This document shows, piece after piece, positions 24,382-33,564 of a stretch of DNA of 64,000 bases. The notes beneath the pieces were generated by a model. It worked only from the letters and a program-made list of their open reading frames with translations. It was not told the origin of the DNA and searched no databases. Made by a program: the position numbers and the translations under genes. Positions within the stretch are counted from its first letter, which is position 1. Each line of letters begins with the position of its first letter. The stretch comes from Collinsella aerofaciens (GTDB lineage Bacteria > Actinomycetota > Coriobacteriia > Coriobacteriales > Coriobacteriaceae), in NCBI RefSeq assembly GCF_009876115.1, contig NZ_WWSY01000009.1:25662-89661 (forward strand). The letters are read 5' to 3'.

Positions 24382-25448
24382 TATGCGTTCCCCTGTTTGG
24401 TGCCCTTCATGCGGTACAGGGAGTCCGCAAGAATGGCAGGGTTGTTGACGCCAAAGTCGCCCAGGCGCTCCGGATCTTCGCTGATGTCGTCCATGAGCTC
24501 CTGCAGCGATCCATACTCGTCGACGATCTTCTCGGCCACGCCGTCACGCACGACGGACACGCGAGAAAGCGTGCGCAGGCCCAGCGGCGTCATGACGGAG
24601 TCCTCGTCCAGGTCGTCGTAACCCAGAACCGCCGCCACATGCTGCGGGTCGGACAAGTCCTTGGGCGTCATACGGGCAAGCTCAGCGCGAATCTTCTCGG
24701 CGTTTGCCTCGGAAGAATCACTTGCGTAGTCGCGGATCATCAGGTCGTACTCGGTATCCATGCTGGAGCCCGCGAGCTGCTCGAGCTGCATCTGCACGAG
24801 CTTGCCCTGGTTGCCCAGCTTGACAATGCAATCCTTAAGCTCAGTCTTTGCCTGCTGCATGATCTCGAAACTCGAGAAAATGCCGGTGATGTCGGCGAGC
24901 GTAACGTAGTCGTCGAGTTCAAGGGCTGTCAGGCGCAGCAAGGAGCGGTCGAGCGACTGACGGGTGGTCTGAAGCGTGGCGACGAGCTGGTTGACCGAGC
25001 TCATGATGGTGGTGACAGGCTGGATCTCGTAGCTCTTACCGTGGACGTACACGTTGACGACGGCACGACGAGCCGAAACCGAGATCACGATGGCGTCGGT
25101 GAGCACCGACATGCGAGCGGCAGTACGGTGACGCATGCCCGTCTCACTCGTGGCGAGTGAGGGATCGGGATTGAGGTGGAAGTTGGCGCGCAGGATCTGG
25201 GTGAGGTCGCCATCGATAACGATAGCGCCGTCCATCTTGGAAAGCTCGAACAGGCGGTTCGAGGTAAACGAAATGTTGAGCGGGAAGCCGTCGTTACCAG
25301 CAGCGAGCACGTTTTCGGTGTCGCCGACGCAGATAAGGGCGCCCAGGTGACCAGCAATGATCATGTCGAGGGCGGTGCGAATCGGCTGACCGGGGGCAGT
25401 CAGGCGAATAGCCTGTTCCATACGCTTTTGCAGCTCGTTCTTATCCAA
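24381..25448 (-). CDS. disA: diadenylate cyclase DisA
   Basis: This 355-residue octameric protein makes c-di-AMP and scans DNA for damage. The N-terminal DAC domain shows the catalytic DGA (KMDGAIVIDGD) and RHR (TSETGMRHRTAARMS) motifs. A linker helix bundle follows, and the C-terminal helix-hairpin-helix DNA-binding part ends the protein (LGLRTLSRVSVVRDGVAEKI). It heads disA-ispD-ispF-cysS-rlmB-yacP. Upstream (25449-25600) no regulatory element was recognised beyond a possible promoter. Confidence 0.95.
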   Translation of the reverse strand: MDKNELQKRMEQAIRLTAPGQPIRTALDMIIAGHLGALICVGDTENVLAAGNDGFPLNISFTSNRLFELSKMDGAIVIDGDLTQILRANFHLNPDPSLATSETGMRHRTAARMSVLTDAIVISVSARRAVVNVYVHGKSYEIQPVTTIMSSVNQLVATLQTTRQSLDRSLLRLTALELDDYVTLADITGIFSSFEIMQQAKTELKDCIVKLGNQGKLVQMQLEQLAGSSMDTEYDLMIRDYASDSSEANAEKIRAELARMTPKDLSDPQHVAAVLGYDDLDEDSVMTPLGLRTLSRVSVVRDGVAEKIVDEYGSLQELMDDISEDPERLGDFGVNNPAILADSLYRMKGTKQGNA

Positions 25449-25605
25449 GGCATCGCTCCCATCGTATACGCTCCATAAACGTCAATAAGTTTCTCACGGT
25501 TTGCCCCTGTGACGCCCGCAAAATCCGATGCTTACAGAATGAGCGAACACAGCTGAGAGCCCCAATCCAAATGAGCTGCTTATGTGGTAGCATCGGGATT
25601 CGCAT

Positions 25606-25745
25606 AAATGAGGGAGTAGTCGCGTGATCGGGTTCGCCTCCGGTGGCGCGGCAAGTCAACACACTGGCCGATGCGGCCTGGCTTGCCTTAATGAACGAGA
25701 CTCGTGGCTGTGCGCGCAACGCGTACGCCACGGGTCTTTTTTGTT
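25606..25745 (+). promoter_or_regulatory. yybP-ykoY (Mn2+) riboswitch with expression platform
   Basis: The element begins with AGGGAGTAGTCGCG, the conserved first loop of the yybP-ykoY class, and contains GTCAACACACTGGCC and the second conserved loop before GAGACTCG. A hairpin agactcgtggc / gccacgggtct with a TTTTTT tail (about 25698-25745) forms the terminator. It lies just upstream of an MntP-type exporter, the usual target, so Mn2+ binding should switch the gene on. Confidence 0.85.
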
Positions 25746-25795
25746 ACTCCCCCAAGAGGTACACGCGGGCCCGCCCGCAGAGAGGGAGCCAGACT

Positions 25796-26374
25796 ATGGG
25801 ACTCGCAGAGCTCGTGTTGCTCGCCGTTGGCCTTTCGATGGACGCCTTTGCTGTTTCCATTTGCAAGGGCCTTGGCATGAAGAAGATCAACCTTAAAGTC
25901 GCCGTGGTGCTCGGCCTGTTCTTTGGCGGCTTTCAGGCCGGCATGCCCGTAATCGGATGGGCGCTCGGCAGTCAATTCATGGGCATCATCGGACCCATCG
26001 ACCATTGGATCGCCTTTATCCTTTTGGCCTTCATCGGCGGCAAAATGCTGTGGGAAGCCTTTACCGAGGACGAGGATGAAGGCGACGGCAAGGATGCCGA
26101 AAAGATTGACCTGGGCGAGTACCTGATCCTCGCCATCGCCACCTCAATCGACGCCCTAGCCGTAGGCATCTCATTTGCGGCGCTCTCGGTTGACATCGTT
26201 CCCGCTGTATCGCTTATCGGCGTCACAACGTTTATCTTCTCCGTCGCCGGCGTAGCGATCGGCCACACCTTTGGCGCGCGCTACGAAAAACCTGCCACCA
26301 TCGTGGGCGGCATCGTGCTCATCCTCATCGGACTTAAGATCTTGCTTGAGCATCTGGGGATTTTGGCGCTGTAA
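25796..26374 (+). CDS. mntP: manganese efflux pump MntP
   Basis: This 192-residue membrane protein exports Mn2+. It has six hydrophobic segments and the duplicated acidic motifs AVGLSMDAFAVSICKG (first helix) and IATSIDALAVGISFA (fourth helix), whose Asp residues bind the metal. Start 25796 has AGGGAG upstream; a longer in-frame start at 25643 would lie inside the riboswitch and is rejected. A hydrophilic acidic loop (EDEDEGDGKDAEK) connects the two halves. Confidence 0.92.
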   Translation: MGLAELVLLAVGLSMDAFAVSICKGLGMKKINLKVAVVLGLFFGGFQAGMPVIGWALGSQFMGIIGPIDHWIAFILLAFIGGKMLWEAFTEDEDEGDGKDAEKIDLGEYLILAIATSIDALAVGISFAALSVDIVPAVSLIGVTTFIFSVAGVAIGHTFGARYEKPATIVGGIVLILIGLKILLEHLGILAL

Positions 26375-26417
26375 CGCCAAACACAATCGCTCAAAACTCA
26401 ACGCCAGTACAAGGCCT

Positions 26418-26487
26418 CATGCAAAGTTTTGCATGAGACCTTTTCGTGCAGACTTTTGCATGTCATACTGATATGCAAAAGTCTGCA
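26418..26487 (+). promoter_or_regulatory. probable HipB operators
   Basis: One palindrome CATGCAAA-GT-TTTGCATG (26418-26435) is followed by perfect 15-bp arms TGCAGACTTTTGCAT (26447) and ATGCAAAAGTCTGCA (26473) 11 bases apart. The word TGCAAAA/TTTTGCA occurs four times in 70 bases, immediately upstream of the antitoxin gene. Such spacing suits autorepression by a HipB-type dimer. Confidence 0.75.
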
Positions 26488-26501
26488 TGTTGGAGATCGC
26501 C

Positions 26502-26933
26502 ATGGATACCCTTCCCATCACCACACCACGCCAAGCTGGCATCTATGTGCGTCAGGCACGCGAGTCGCAGGAAATCACCCGTGCGGCCCTCGCTAAAAAA
26601 GCCGGCGTTTCGGAGCGCCTGCTCGCATCGCTCGAGCTAGGAGACGCCACGGGTATTCGGCTCGACAAGTTACTGACCGTCTTTAACGCACTCGGCATAG
26701 GTCTCTTTGCGCAAAGCGATAACGACTCCATCGCATCGCCCTCCGAACATCCGACGACGATAGCGGACTTCCCTATCGCGAACTCGAATGCCCTGCCAAA
26801 GCCAAGCGTAGGCAGACGACCCGCCCGACAAGGAACGCCATCTTCCTATGGTGCCCTGCTGGCCCAAATCGCAGCCGAGCAAGGCCTTTCCGACACTTCA
26901 GACCTCTCCTTTGGCTGTAAGGTTGTGAAATAA
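26502..26933 (+). CDS. hipB: HipB-like helix-turn-helix antitoxin
   Basis: This 143-residue protein has an Xre-type DNA-binding domain (about 12-68: YVRQARESQEITRAALAKKA, then VSERLLASLELGDATGIRLD). It would repress its own operon and neutralise the HipA-like kinase that follows. ATG 26502 has TGGAG 6 bases upstream; ATG 26487 lies in the operator. The stop codon directly abuts the start of the kinase gene (TAA-ATG). The C-terminal part (75-143) is low in recognisable motifs and longer than in E. coli HipB (88 residues). Confidence 0.8.
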   Translation: MDTLPITTPRQAGIYVRQARESQEITRAALAKKAGVSERLLASLELGDATGIRLDKLLTVFNALGIGLFAQSDNDSIASPSEHPTTIADFPIANSNALPKPSVGRRPARQGTPSSYGALLAQIAAEQGLSDTSDLSFGCKVVK

Positions 26934-28238
26934 ATGGCAGAGATGGAGCTTGCGACCCTCATTTGTGGCGAAATCGCAGGCACTCTCCGGCAAGACGAGC
27001 ATGGACTCTGCAGCTTTGTATACGCCCCAACCTATCGCGGAGCACCACTATCGCTTACAATGCCGCTTTCCAATCGCACGTATGGCCATAACATCGTCCG
27101 CCCGTTCCTATTTGGCCTTTTGCCCGACAGCCAAGAGCAGCGTCGCGCTATTGCCGCCGAGCATGACGTTGCATCCAACAACCCCGTCGCCCTCTTGTGC
27201 CATATCGGTCTTGACTGCGCGGGGGCCGTTCAGTTTTGTCGAACCGATCAATTAGGCGCCGCCCGCGGCAGGGTCTCGGCATACCGCCCGCTTACCAATT
27301 CTCAAATCGCTCACAAGCTCAAAGCAATTCGCGATGACGAAAGAGAGACATGGATGGGCTCCAACGAAAGCTGGTCCCTGGGCGGCAACCAAGGCAAATT
27401 TGCACTAGCTTGGCATGATGGCCAATGGTGCGAATGTCTAGGGTCATCCCCCACTACCCATATCTTCAAAAATGGTGTCGTTGGGTTCAAACATCAGGCC
27501 TTAAACGAATTCGTCTGCATGAAAACGGCTCGGCGTGTTGGCATTCCAACTGCCAACGTCTCCTATTGCACATTTGAAGACGAAGCCGCGCTCGTCGTTG
27601 AACGGTACGACAGAATGGTCAATAGCAGCGGAAATATCGAAAGGCTGCATCAGGAGGACTTTTGCCAGGCGCTCGGTGTATTGCCAAGCCAGAAATACAC
27701 CGCCGACGGAGGACCAACCACGCGAGACATCCAAGAACGACTGATTAACACAGTCCCCCACCACATGAATCTTGTGCTTTTTACCTATATGTTGTTCTAT
27801 AACGCCATTATCGGAGCGCCTGACGCACACGCTAAAAACTACTCGCTCATCCTAGGCAAAGGCGCAAACGCAGCGCTCGCACCCATGTACGATGTCGCAT
27901 CGGGCTTGGCGTACGAGCGTATGCGCCGCCGGGCGCGCCTTGCCATGAGCGTTGGCGGCGAAAATCGAGTGGGGCGCATCGGTCCAGGCGCTATCCGCCG
28001 ATACCACGGTATGGGCGACCCCGCGCTGGAGGCGGCGCTCACCGATGCCGGGCTATCCGAGAAGTTTTGCTTTGCGACCATGATGGACCTCGCCTACGAG
28101 GTGCCCATTTGCATGGAAGAGATCATGGACGAATACGCCGACCTGCCCGGCATGGCGGACCTGCGCGAGCACATGCTCGGCCCCGTCCGCGAAAACTGCC
28201 AGCGCACCCTCGACCTCATCAAGGCGGATATGGGCTAG
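26934..28238 (+). CDS. hipA: HipA-like serine/threonine kinase toxin
   Basis: This 434-residue protein matches HipA, which phosphorylates an aminoacyl-tRNA synthetase and stops growth. The N-subdomain (1-95) is followed by the kinase core. It has the Gly-rich loop WSLGGNQGKFALA, the ATP-binding lysine segment THIFKNG (usually HIIKP), VERYDR, the catalytic loop GAPDAHAKNYSL and the metal-binding MYDVAS. All catalytic residues appear present, so it should be active. Base composition is slightly less GC-rich than its neighbours, in keeping with a mobile toxin module. Confidence 0.88.
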   Translation: MAEMELATLICGEIAGTLRQDEHGLCSFVYAPTYRGAPLSLTMPLSNRTYGHNIVRPFLFGLLPDSQEQRRAIAAEHDVASNNPVALLCHIGLDCAGAVQFCRTDQLGAARGRVSAYRPLTNSQIAHKLKAIRDDERETWMGSNESWSLGGNQGKFALAWHDGQWCECLGSSPTTHIFKNGVVGFKHQALNEFVCMKTARRVGIPTANVSYCTFEDEAALVVERYDRMVNSSGNIERLHQEDFCQALGVLPSQKYTADGGPTTRDIQERLINTVPHHMNLVLFTYMLFYNAIIGAPDAHAKNYSLILGKGANAALAPMYDVASGLAYERMRRRARLAMSVGGENRVGRIGPGAIRRYHGMGDPALEAALTDAGLSEKFCFATMMDLAYEVPICMEEIMDEYADLPGMADLREHMLGPVRENCQRTLDLIKADMG

Positions 28239-28267
28239 GCGCCAATCAATCCACATTTCTTAAAAGA

Positions 28268-28308
28268 AGAGGGGGGCACCCGTCGCAAAAGTTCGGATGC
28301 CCCCTCTC
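28268..28308 (-). terminator. terminator between hipA and pepD (convergent)
   Basis: GAGGGGGGCA / TGCCCCCTCTC stem; on the minus strand TTCTTTT follows, so it best serves pepD, but it may also stop hipA. A second hairpin (cgctagca / tgctagcg) lies at 28327-28358. Confidence 0.7.
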
Positions 28309-28363
28309 GTAATGTCATTTGCAATCCGCTAGCACGTGGCTCGAACTGCTGCTAGCGCGACCT

Positions 28364-29821
28364 TTACGCAGCGAGGCGCTTGAGGACGTCGATGAGCAGC
28401 TCGTAGAAGCGCTCGGCAGAAGCGAGCTCCATGCTCTCGTCCGGGGTGTGGACATCGGAGAGCGTCGGGCCCACGGCGATGGCGTCCAGGCCGTGCAGGG
28501 CCTCGGCAAACAGGCCGCACTCAAGGCCGGCGTGAATGGACTCGATGCGCAGATCGGAGCCAAAGAGCTCGCGATAGCTCTCGACAAAGACGTCGCGGAC
28601 CGGCGAATGCTCGGCATAGCTCCAGCCGGGATACTCGAACTCGAACTTGGCGTCGAAGCCCAGGACATCGGCCAGCGTCTGGAGGCGGTCCTTGAACTCG
28701 TTCTGCAGCGAGGTGATCGAGGAGCGCGGGGACAGCATGATCTTGACCTCGTCGTCAGAAGTGGCAACCACACCGATGTTGGAGGAAACCTCGACGGAGC
28801 CGTCGGTGGCGACGTTGCGGCGAATCACACCATTGGGGGCAAGACGCAGAGCGCGAATGAGGGCAAGTGCGGACTTCTCGTCCATGGCCTCGACCTCGGC
28901 GTCGTCGGCAATCTCGACGGTGCAGGTAAAGCCGGGGTCGAAGACCTCGAGCTCGGCAGTGACGTCGGCGATGATGCCCTTTGCAATCTGGGCCGCGGCC
29001 TCGGCGGCAGCGTGGTCGGCGTAGACCAGAACAGCCTTGCACTCACGGTTGATGGCGTTGTCCTTGGTGCCGCCGTTAAAGCTAACGATGGCGAGCTCGC
29101 CGGCAACCATCAGGCGGTCGATGATGCGGGCCATGATGAGGTTGCCGTTGCCGCGCTCCAGGTGGATATCGCTGCCGGAGTGACCGCCCAGCAGGCCGGA
29201 GATGTCGAGCGTGAGGGTGCTACCGGTCTTGTGCTCGCGCGCGATCGGGCAGGTGTAGGTAACGACGACGCCGCCGGCGCAGCTGACGGTGGCAACGCCC
29301 TCTTCCTCGGAGTCGAGATTAATCATGGTGCGGGCGCTAATCTGGGACTTGTCGAGCGTCTCGGCGCCGACCAGGCCAGTCTCCTCGTCGGTGGTGAATA
29401 CGCACTCGAGGGCGGGGTGAACGATCGAATCGTCATCGAGAACAGTGAGCATCAGAGCGACGGCGATACCGTTGTCGGCACCCAGGGTGGTACCGTTGGC
29501 AGTGAGGACGCCGTCCTTGACGACCAAGTCGATACCGTCGGTCGTAAAGTCGTGCTCAACGGAGCCCAACTTGTCGCACACCATATCGATGTGGCCTTGC
29601 AGCATGACGGTCGGGGCATTCTCGGCGCCGGCAGATGCGGGCTTGCGAATGATGACGTTGTAGACCTCGTCCTGATACACATCGAGACCGCGCTCCTTGG
29701 CAAACGCGACCAGGAAATCGCTGATGCCCTTCTCGTTGCCAGACCCACGGGGGATCGCGCTGACCTCCTCAAAGAAATGGAACAGCTGGGCGGGCTCGTA
29801 GCCGGTAATCTTGTAGTCCAT
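28364..29821 (-). CDS. pepD: aminoacyl-histidine dipeptidase (PepD, M20 family)
   Basis: This 485-residue cytosolic metallopeptidase (same length as E. coli PepD) cleaves Xaa-His and other dipeptides. Zinc ligands and catalytic residues are seen in QGHIDMVCDK, LGADNGIAVA and TTDEETGLVGAE; further ligands lie in NLDSEEEG. ATG 29821 has AAGGAGG 5 bases upstream; the longer in-frame start at 29926 is not supported. Confidence 0.93.
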   Translation of the reverse strand: MDYKITGYEPAQLFHFFEEVSAIPRGSGNEKGISDFLVAFAKERGLDVYQDEVYNVIIRKPASAGAENAPTVMLQGHIDMVCDKLGSVEHDFTTDGIDLVVKDGVLTANGTTLGADNGIAVALMLTVLDDDSIVHPALECVFTTDEETGLVGAETLDKSQISARTMINLDSEEEGVATVSCAGGVVVTYTCPIAREHKTGSTLTLDISGLLGGHSGSDIHLERGNGNLIMARIIDRLMVAGELAIVSFNGGTKDNAINRECKAVLVYADHAAAEAAAQIAKGIIADVTAELEVFDPGFTCTVEIADDAEVEAMDEKSALALIRALRLAPNGVIRRNVATDGSVEVSSNIGVVATSDDEVKIMLSPRSSITSLQNEFKDRLQTLADVLGFDAKFEFEYPGWSYAEHSPVRDVFVESYRELFGSDLRIESIHAGLECGLFAEALHGLDAIAVGPTLSDVHTPDESMELASAERFYELLIDVLKRLAA

Positions 29822-29977
29822 GGTGCCTCCTTGGCGCAACTGGTTAGACAGTAAGACATGCGACTTGTATATTCCCAGACTTTGCGTGCATAAACCAGTC
29901 GAAAACGCCGAGCGCCCTTGCATCATCGGCTAACGGTGGACCGCATGGCGTAACGGTCACAACTTCGCAGCTCTACA

Positions 29978-30009
29978 AATCGAGGCGCCCTTGGCAGAGC
30001 GCCTCGATT
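29978..30009 (-). terminator. intrinsic terminator of clpC
   Basis: Perfect 11-bp stem (aatcgaggcgc / gcgcctcgatt), 10-base loop. The poly-T tail is weak on the minus strand (TTGTAG). Confidence 0.65.
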
Positions 30010-30034
30010 GCACAGATCAAATTGTCGCCACGCC

Positions 30035-32677
30035 CTACAGCGCGCCGGAACCGGCTTGCATCATACCGCCGGGACCCGAGGTCACACCGCCGCTCACGGG
30101 CGCGGCGTTTCCGGTGTGCGGCGCCGCCGGAGCGGTATCGCCCCCGAGTGCACCCGCCGGACGCGGCGCCGGAATCTCACCCGTGCCGTGGCTAAAGACA
30201 AACTTGCCGTCGACCACGTCGCACAGGACGGTATCGCCCTCGCCCCATTCGCCGGCCAGAAGCTCCTCGGACAGCGGGTCCTCGATAAGCTTTTGGATGG
30301 CACGGCGCAGCGGACGCGCGCCATTGGTAAGGTCGGTACCCTCGGCCACGATCTTGTCATAGGCCGCATCGGTGAGCTTGATGTTCATGCCGTTGGCAAT
30401 CAGGCGCTGACGCAGGTCGTCCACCAGCAGGTGCGCGATCTTGGTCAGGTTCTCGCCCGAGAGCTTCTGGAACACCACGATGTCGTCGATACGGTTGAGC
30501 AGCTCGGGACGGAACAGGCGCTTGAGCTCGCCCATCGCACGACCCTTGATCTCACTCGAGGTGAGGCCCTGCTCGCCGGTGGTGCCAAAGCCAACGCTCG
30601 CATCCTGCGCGATCTCGCGGGCGCCCACGTTGGACGTCATGATGATCACGGTGTTGCGGAAGTCGACCGTCTTGCCCTGGCTATCAGTCAGGCGGCCCTC
30701 CTCCAGCACCTGTAGCAAGATGTTGAAGATATCAGGGTGCGCCTTCTCGATCTCGTCGAACAGCACGACCGAGTACGGGTGGCGACGAACGGCCTTGGTG
30801 AGCTGGCCGCCCTCGTCGTGACCGACGTAGCCCGGAGGGCTACCGATGAGCTTGGAGACCTCGAACTCGCTACCGAACTCGGACATGTCGAAGCTGATGA
30901 GCGCGTCCTTGCTGCCAAAGAGATACTCGGCGAGCGTCTTGGCGAGCTCGGTCTTGCCCGTGCCGGTGGGACCCAGGAAGATAAAGCTGCCGCCGGGACG
31001 ACGCGGGTCCTTGAGCGGCGAGCGGCTGCGGCGCACGGCCTTGGCGACGGCCTCGACGGCCTCGTCCTGGCCGATAATGCGGGTCTTGAGCACGCTTTCG
31101 GTCTGCAGCAGGCGACGGCTCTCGCTCTCGGTGAGCGAGGAAACCGGCACGCCAGAGGTCACGGACACGATGTCGGCAATCTGACTCACGTCGATGGTGA
31201 GCGGGCTGGCGTCGAGCTCGGCGGTCCAGGCGGCCTTGGCTTCGGCGAGTTCAATCTCGGCGGCCTTCTGCTGCTCGGTGATCTCGGCGGCCTTGTTCAT
31301 GTCATCGCTCTCGGTGGCCTCCTGCGCGGCGGCCTTGAGCTCCTCTATACGATGCTCGGCCTCGCGCACCGGCTCGGGCGCGCGATTCGCGGCGATGCGA
31401 GCGCGGGCACCGGCCTCGTCGATGAGGTCGATGGCCTTATCGGGCAGGAAGCGATCCTGGATGTAGCGGTTGGAAAGGTTCGCGGCGGCCTCGATAGCAC
31501 CCTGCGTATAGCGCACATGGTGGTGCTCCTCGTAGCGCGGCTTGAGCGCGGTCAGGATCTTGACCGTGTCCTCGACGCTCGGCTCCTCGACATCGATGGT
31601 CTGGAAGCGACGCTCGAAGGCCGGATCCTTGGTGAGGTACTTGCGGAATTCCTCGGCCGTGGTGGCGCCGATAATCTGGAAGGCACCGCGCGCGAGTACG
31701 GGCTTGAGCATGGAGCTCGCATCGATGGAGCCCTCGGCAGAACCGGCACCGATGATGGTGTGCATCTCATCGATAAACAGGATGACGTCGTCGGCTTCGG
31801 TGGCCTCCTGGATCACGTTCTTGAGGCGCTCCTCAAACTCACCGCGATACTTGGCACCCGCGACAAGACCCGGCAGATCGAGCGTCCAGATATTCTGGTT
31901 CATAAGATTCTCGGGCACATTGCCAGCAGCAATCTGCTGCGCCAGGCCCTCGACGATAGCCGTCTTGCCCACGCCGGGATCGCCCAGGATAAGCGGATTG
32001 TTCTTGGTGCGGCGCGAAAGAATTTCCATCATACGCTGGACTTCCTTTTCGCGGCCGATCACCGGATCGAGTTCGCCGTCGCGCGCCTTTTGCGTGAGGT
32101 TGGTGGCGAACTGCTTGAGCGTGTCGGTGCCGCTCCCCTTTTGCTGAGAGGCATCCGAGCCGCTAAAGAACGGCAGGCCCGCACCGGGACGACCAGCGCC
32201 AGCGCCAGCGAGCGGACGCTTCTTGTCCTGATCCTTGGCAGTGAGCTTTTCGATGGCCTTTTTAATGGAAGCAGACGACACGCCCAGGCGCATGAGGATG
32301 TCCATGGCCATGCCGTTGCCCTCTTCGACGATGCCGATCAGCAAGTGCTCGGTCGAAACGTAGGTCTGGTTGTTCTCGCGTGCCACGCGGAAGGAGCGCT
32401 CCATCACGCTGATGACGAGCGGCGTAAAGGCGAGCTTGGCAGCCTCGGTCTCCTCGCTGGGCTCGGGAACCGTGGTCTGGACCTCTTTGAGGGTATCCAT
32501 GATGTCATCATAGGAGATGTCGAGCGAACGCAGCGCCTCGGCGGCAATGCCCTCGTCCTCCTTGGCAAGCGCGAGCAGCAGGTGCTCGGTGCCCACCTTA
32601 TTTGAATGAAGATCGAGCGCTTCTTGCTTGGCCATGGACATGACCTTACGCGCACGATCGGTAAAACGGTCTAACAT
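30035..32677 (-). CDS. clpC: ATP-dependent Clp protease ATPase subunit ClpC
   Basis: This 880-residue Hsp100 unfoldase feeds substrates to ClpP. Two Clp_N repeats (1-145) precede AAA-1 (Walker A GDPGVGKT, Walker [10 protein letters not shown]), a short middle helix pair (about 405-470, typical of ClpC rather than ClpB) and AAA-2 ([22 protein letters not shown]). The C-terminus ends in a Pro/Gly/Ala-rich tail of about 50 residues, an extension without known function. ATG 32677 has AGAGGAA upstream. No CtsR or McsB genes are adjacent, unlike in Bacillus. Confidence 0.95.
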   Translation of the reverse strand: MLDRFTDRARKVMSMAKQEALDLHSNKVGTEHLLLALAKEDEGIAAEALRSLDISYDDIMDTLKEVQTTVPEPSEETEAAKLAFTPLVISVMERSFRVARENNQTYVSTEHLLIGIVEEGNGMAMDILMRLGVSSASIKKAIEKLTAKDQDKKRPLAGAGAGRPGAGLPFFSGSDASQQKGSGTDTLKQFATNLTQKARDGELDPVIGREKEVQRMMEILSRRTKNNPLILGDPGVGKTAIVEGLAQQIAAGNVPENLMNQNIWTLDLPGLVAGAKYRGEFEERLKNVIQEATEADDVILFIDEMHTIIGAGSAEGSIDASSMLKPVLARGAFQIIGATTAEEFRKYLTKDPAFERRFQTIDVEEPSVEDTVKILTALKPRYEEHHHVRYTQGAIEAAANLSNRYIQDRFLPDKAIDLIDEAGARARIAANRAPEPVREAEHRIEELKAAAQEATESDDMNKAAEITEQQKAAEIELAEAKAAWTAELDASPLTIDVSQIADIVSVTSGVPVSSLTESESRRLLQTESVLKTRIIGQDEAVEAVAKAVRRSRSPLKDPRRPGGSFIFLGPTGTGKTELAKTLAEYLFGSKDALISFDMSEFGSEFEVSKLIGSPPGYVGHDEGGQLTKAVRRHPYSVVLFDEIEKAHPDIFNILLQVLEEGRLTDSQGKTVDFRNTVIIMTSNVGAREIAQDASVGFGTTGEQGLTSSEIKGRAMGELKRLFRPELLNRIDDIVVFQKLSGENLTKIAHLLVDDLRQRLIANGMNIKLTDAAYDKIVAEGTDLTNGARPLRRAIQKLIEDPLSEELLAGEWGEGDTVLCDVVDGKFVFSHGTGEIPAPRPAGALGGDTAPAAPHTGNAAPVSGGVTSGPGGMMQAGSGAL

Positions 32678-32714
32678 GCTAGTTCCTCTTAGACGAGCTA
32701 GTTTTTTCAAACGC

Positions 32715-32741
32715 AAAGCGCCGCCCCGCGGCAGCGCTTTG
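32715..32741 (-). terminator. hairpin in the clpC leader
   Basis: On the minus strand AAAGCGCTGCCGC / GCGGCGCTTT around GGG, followed by GCGTTTGAAAAAA, about 40 bases before the clpC start. It is a possible attenuator or mRNA-stability hairpin. Confidence 0.45.
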
Positions 32742-32874
32742 GTCTCTTTACCCATATGGAGTATATGTTAACAGCTGGAGGAATATCTATAAACCCGGCT
32801 CACATGAATGCAGGTTATGACCGCATCGCGGGACTCACCGCGCGATGCGCGACGGGCGCCCCGCAAGAGAAACC

Positions 32875-33564
32875 CTAGACGTCTTTCACCACGTCGGGAC
32901 TCGTCGCACGCGATGCGCGATAGGCATCGGCCTCCTTGGAGACGCGTTCGAGCAGCTCGGATGTATCGACGCCCTCGACTTGCGCGACCGTTTCAACCGT
33001 CTGCATGGCGACCGCCCTCAGGTACGCGCACGCGCTGTCCCCCAGCTGCTCGAGGTCTATCTCCTCGCCGCCCTCCCGGGCAAAGCCGACCGCCATCACA
33101 AAGCCCATGATGCCCGAGACCAGAAAGCCCACCGCAAAGCTCGAATCTGCCTTGAGCTCTTCTCCGTCGGGGTGGACGATCTCTCTCACGCGGTCGATGA
33201 TGATCGTATGGATGCCCTGCTCGACCTGCTCGGCGGCACCCTCCCTCATGGTGATGACGATGCGCCGCAGCAGGCAGCGGACGTCGCGCCGGTCGAACGC
33301 CGAAAGGTCGCCCTCGCTCGAAAAATGCCAGAGGGCATCGGTGATGAGCTCGTTATCCTGCAGCAGCTGGGCTATGGCGATGGCGACGAGTTCATCGAAA
33401 TCGTGAAAATAGTAGTAAAACGTTCCGCGATTGCACTGGGCGGCGCGGGTCACCTCGCCAACCGACAGCTCGAAGATGCTGTTGTTCTCGATGAGCTCCC
33501 AAAACGCCTCGATGATACGGGTGCGTGCATCGGGCGCATCGGCGTCCTTACGCGGTCTCGCCAT
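32875..33564 (-). CDS. TetR/AcrR-family regulator
   Basis: This 229-residue repressor-type protein has an N-terminal helix-turn-helix (ARTRIIEAFWELIENN, then VTRAAQCNRGTFYYYFHDFDE) and an all-helical ligand domain. Its gene overlaps the end of the giant activase gene and lies in the same direction, so it is the last gene of that operon. A TetR-like palindrome stands upstream of the activase gene, suggesting autoregulation of the two. ATG 33564 is chosen; GTG 33573 with AGGGG upstream is an alternative. Confidence 0.85.
   Translation of the reverse strand: MARPRKDADAPDARTRIIEAFWELIENNSIFELSVGEVTRAAQCNRGTFYYYFHDFDELVAIAIAQLLQDNELITDALWHFSSEGDLSAFDRRDVRCLLRRIVITMREGAAEQVEQGIHTIIIDRVREIVHPDGEELKADSSFAVGFLVSGIMGFVMAVGFAREGGEEIDLEQLGDSACAYLRAVAMQTVETVAQVEGVDTSELLERVSKEADAYRASRATSPDVVKDV

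Noticed and set aside
25643-25795. N-terminal extension of mntP
   Set aside because: It would lie within the Mn2+ riboswitch; ATG 25796 has a ribosome site and matches the family start.
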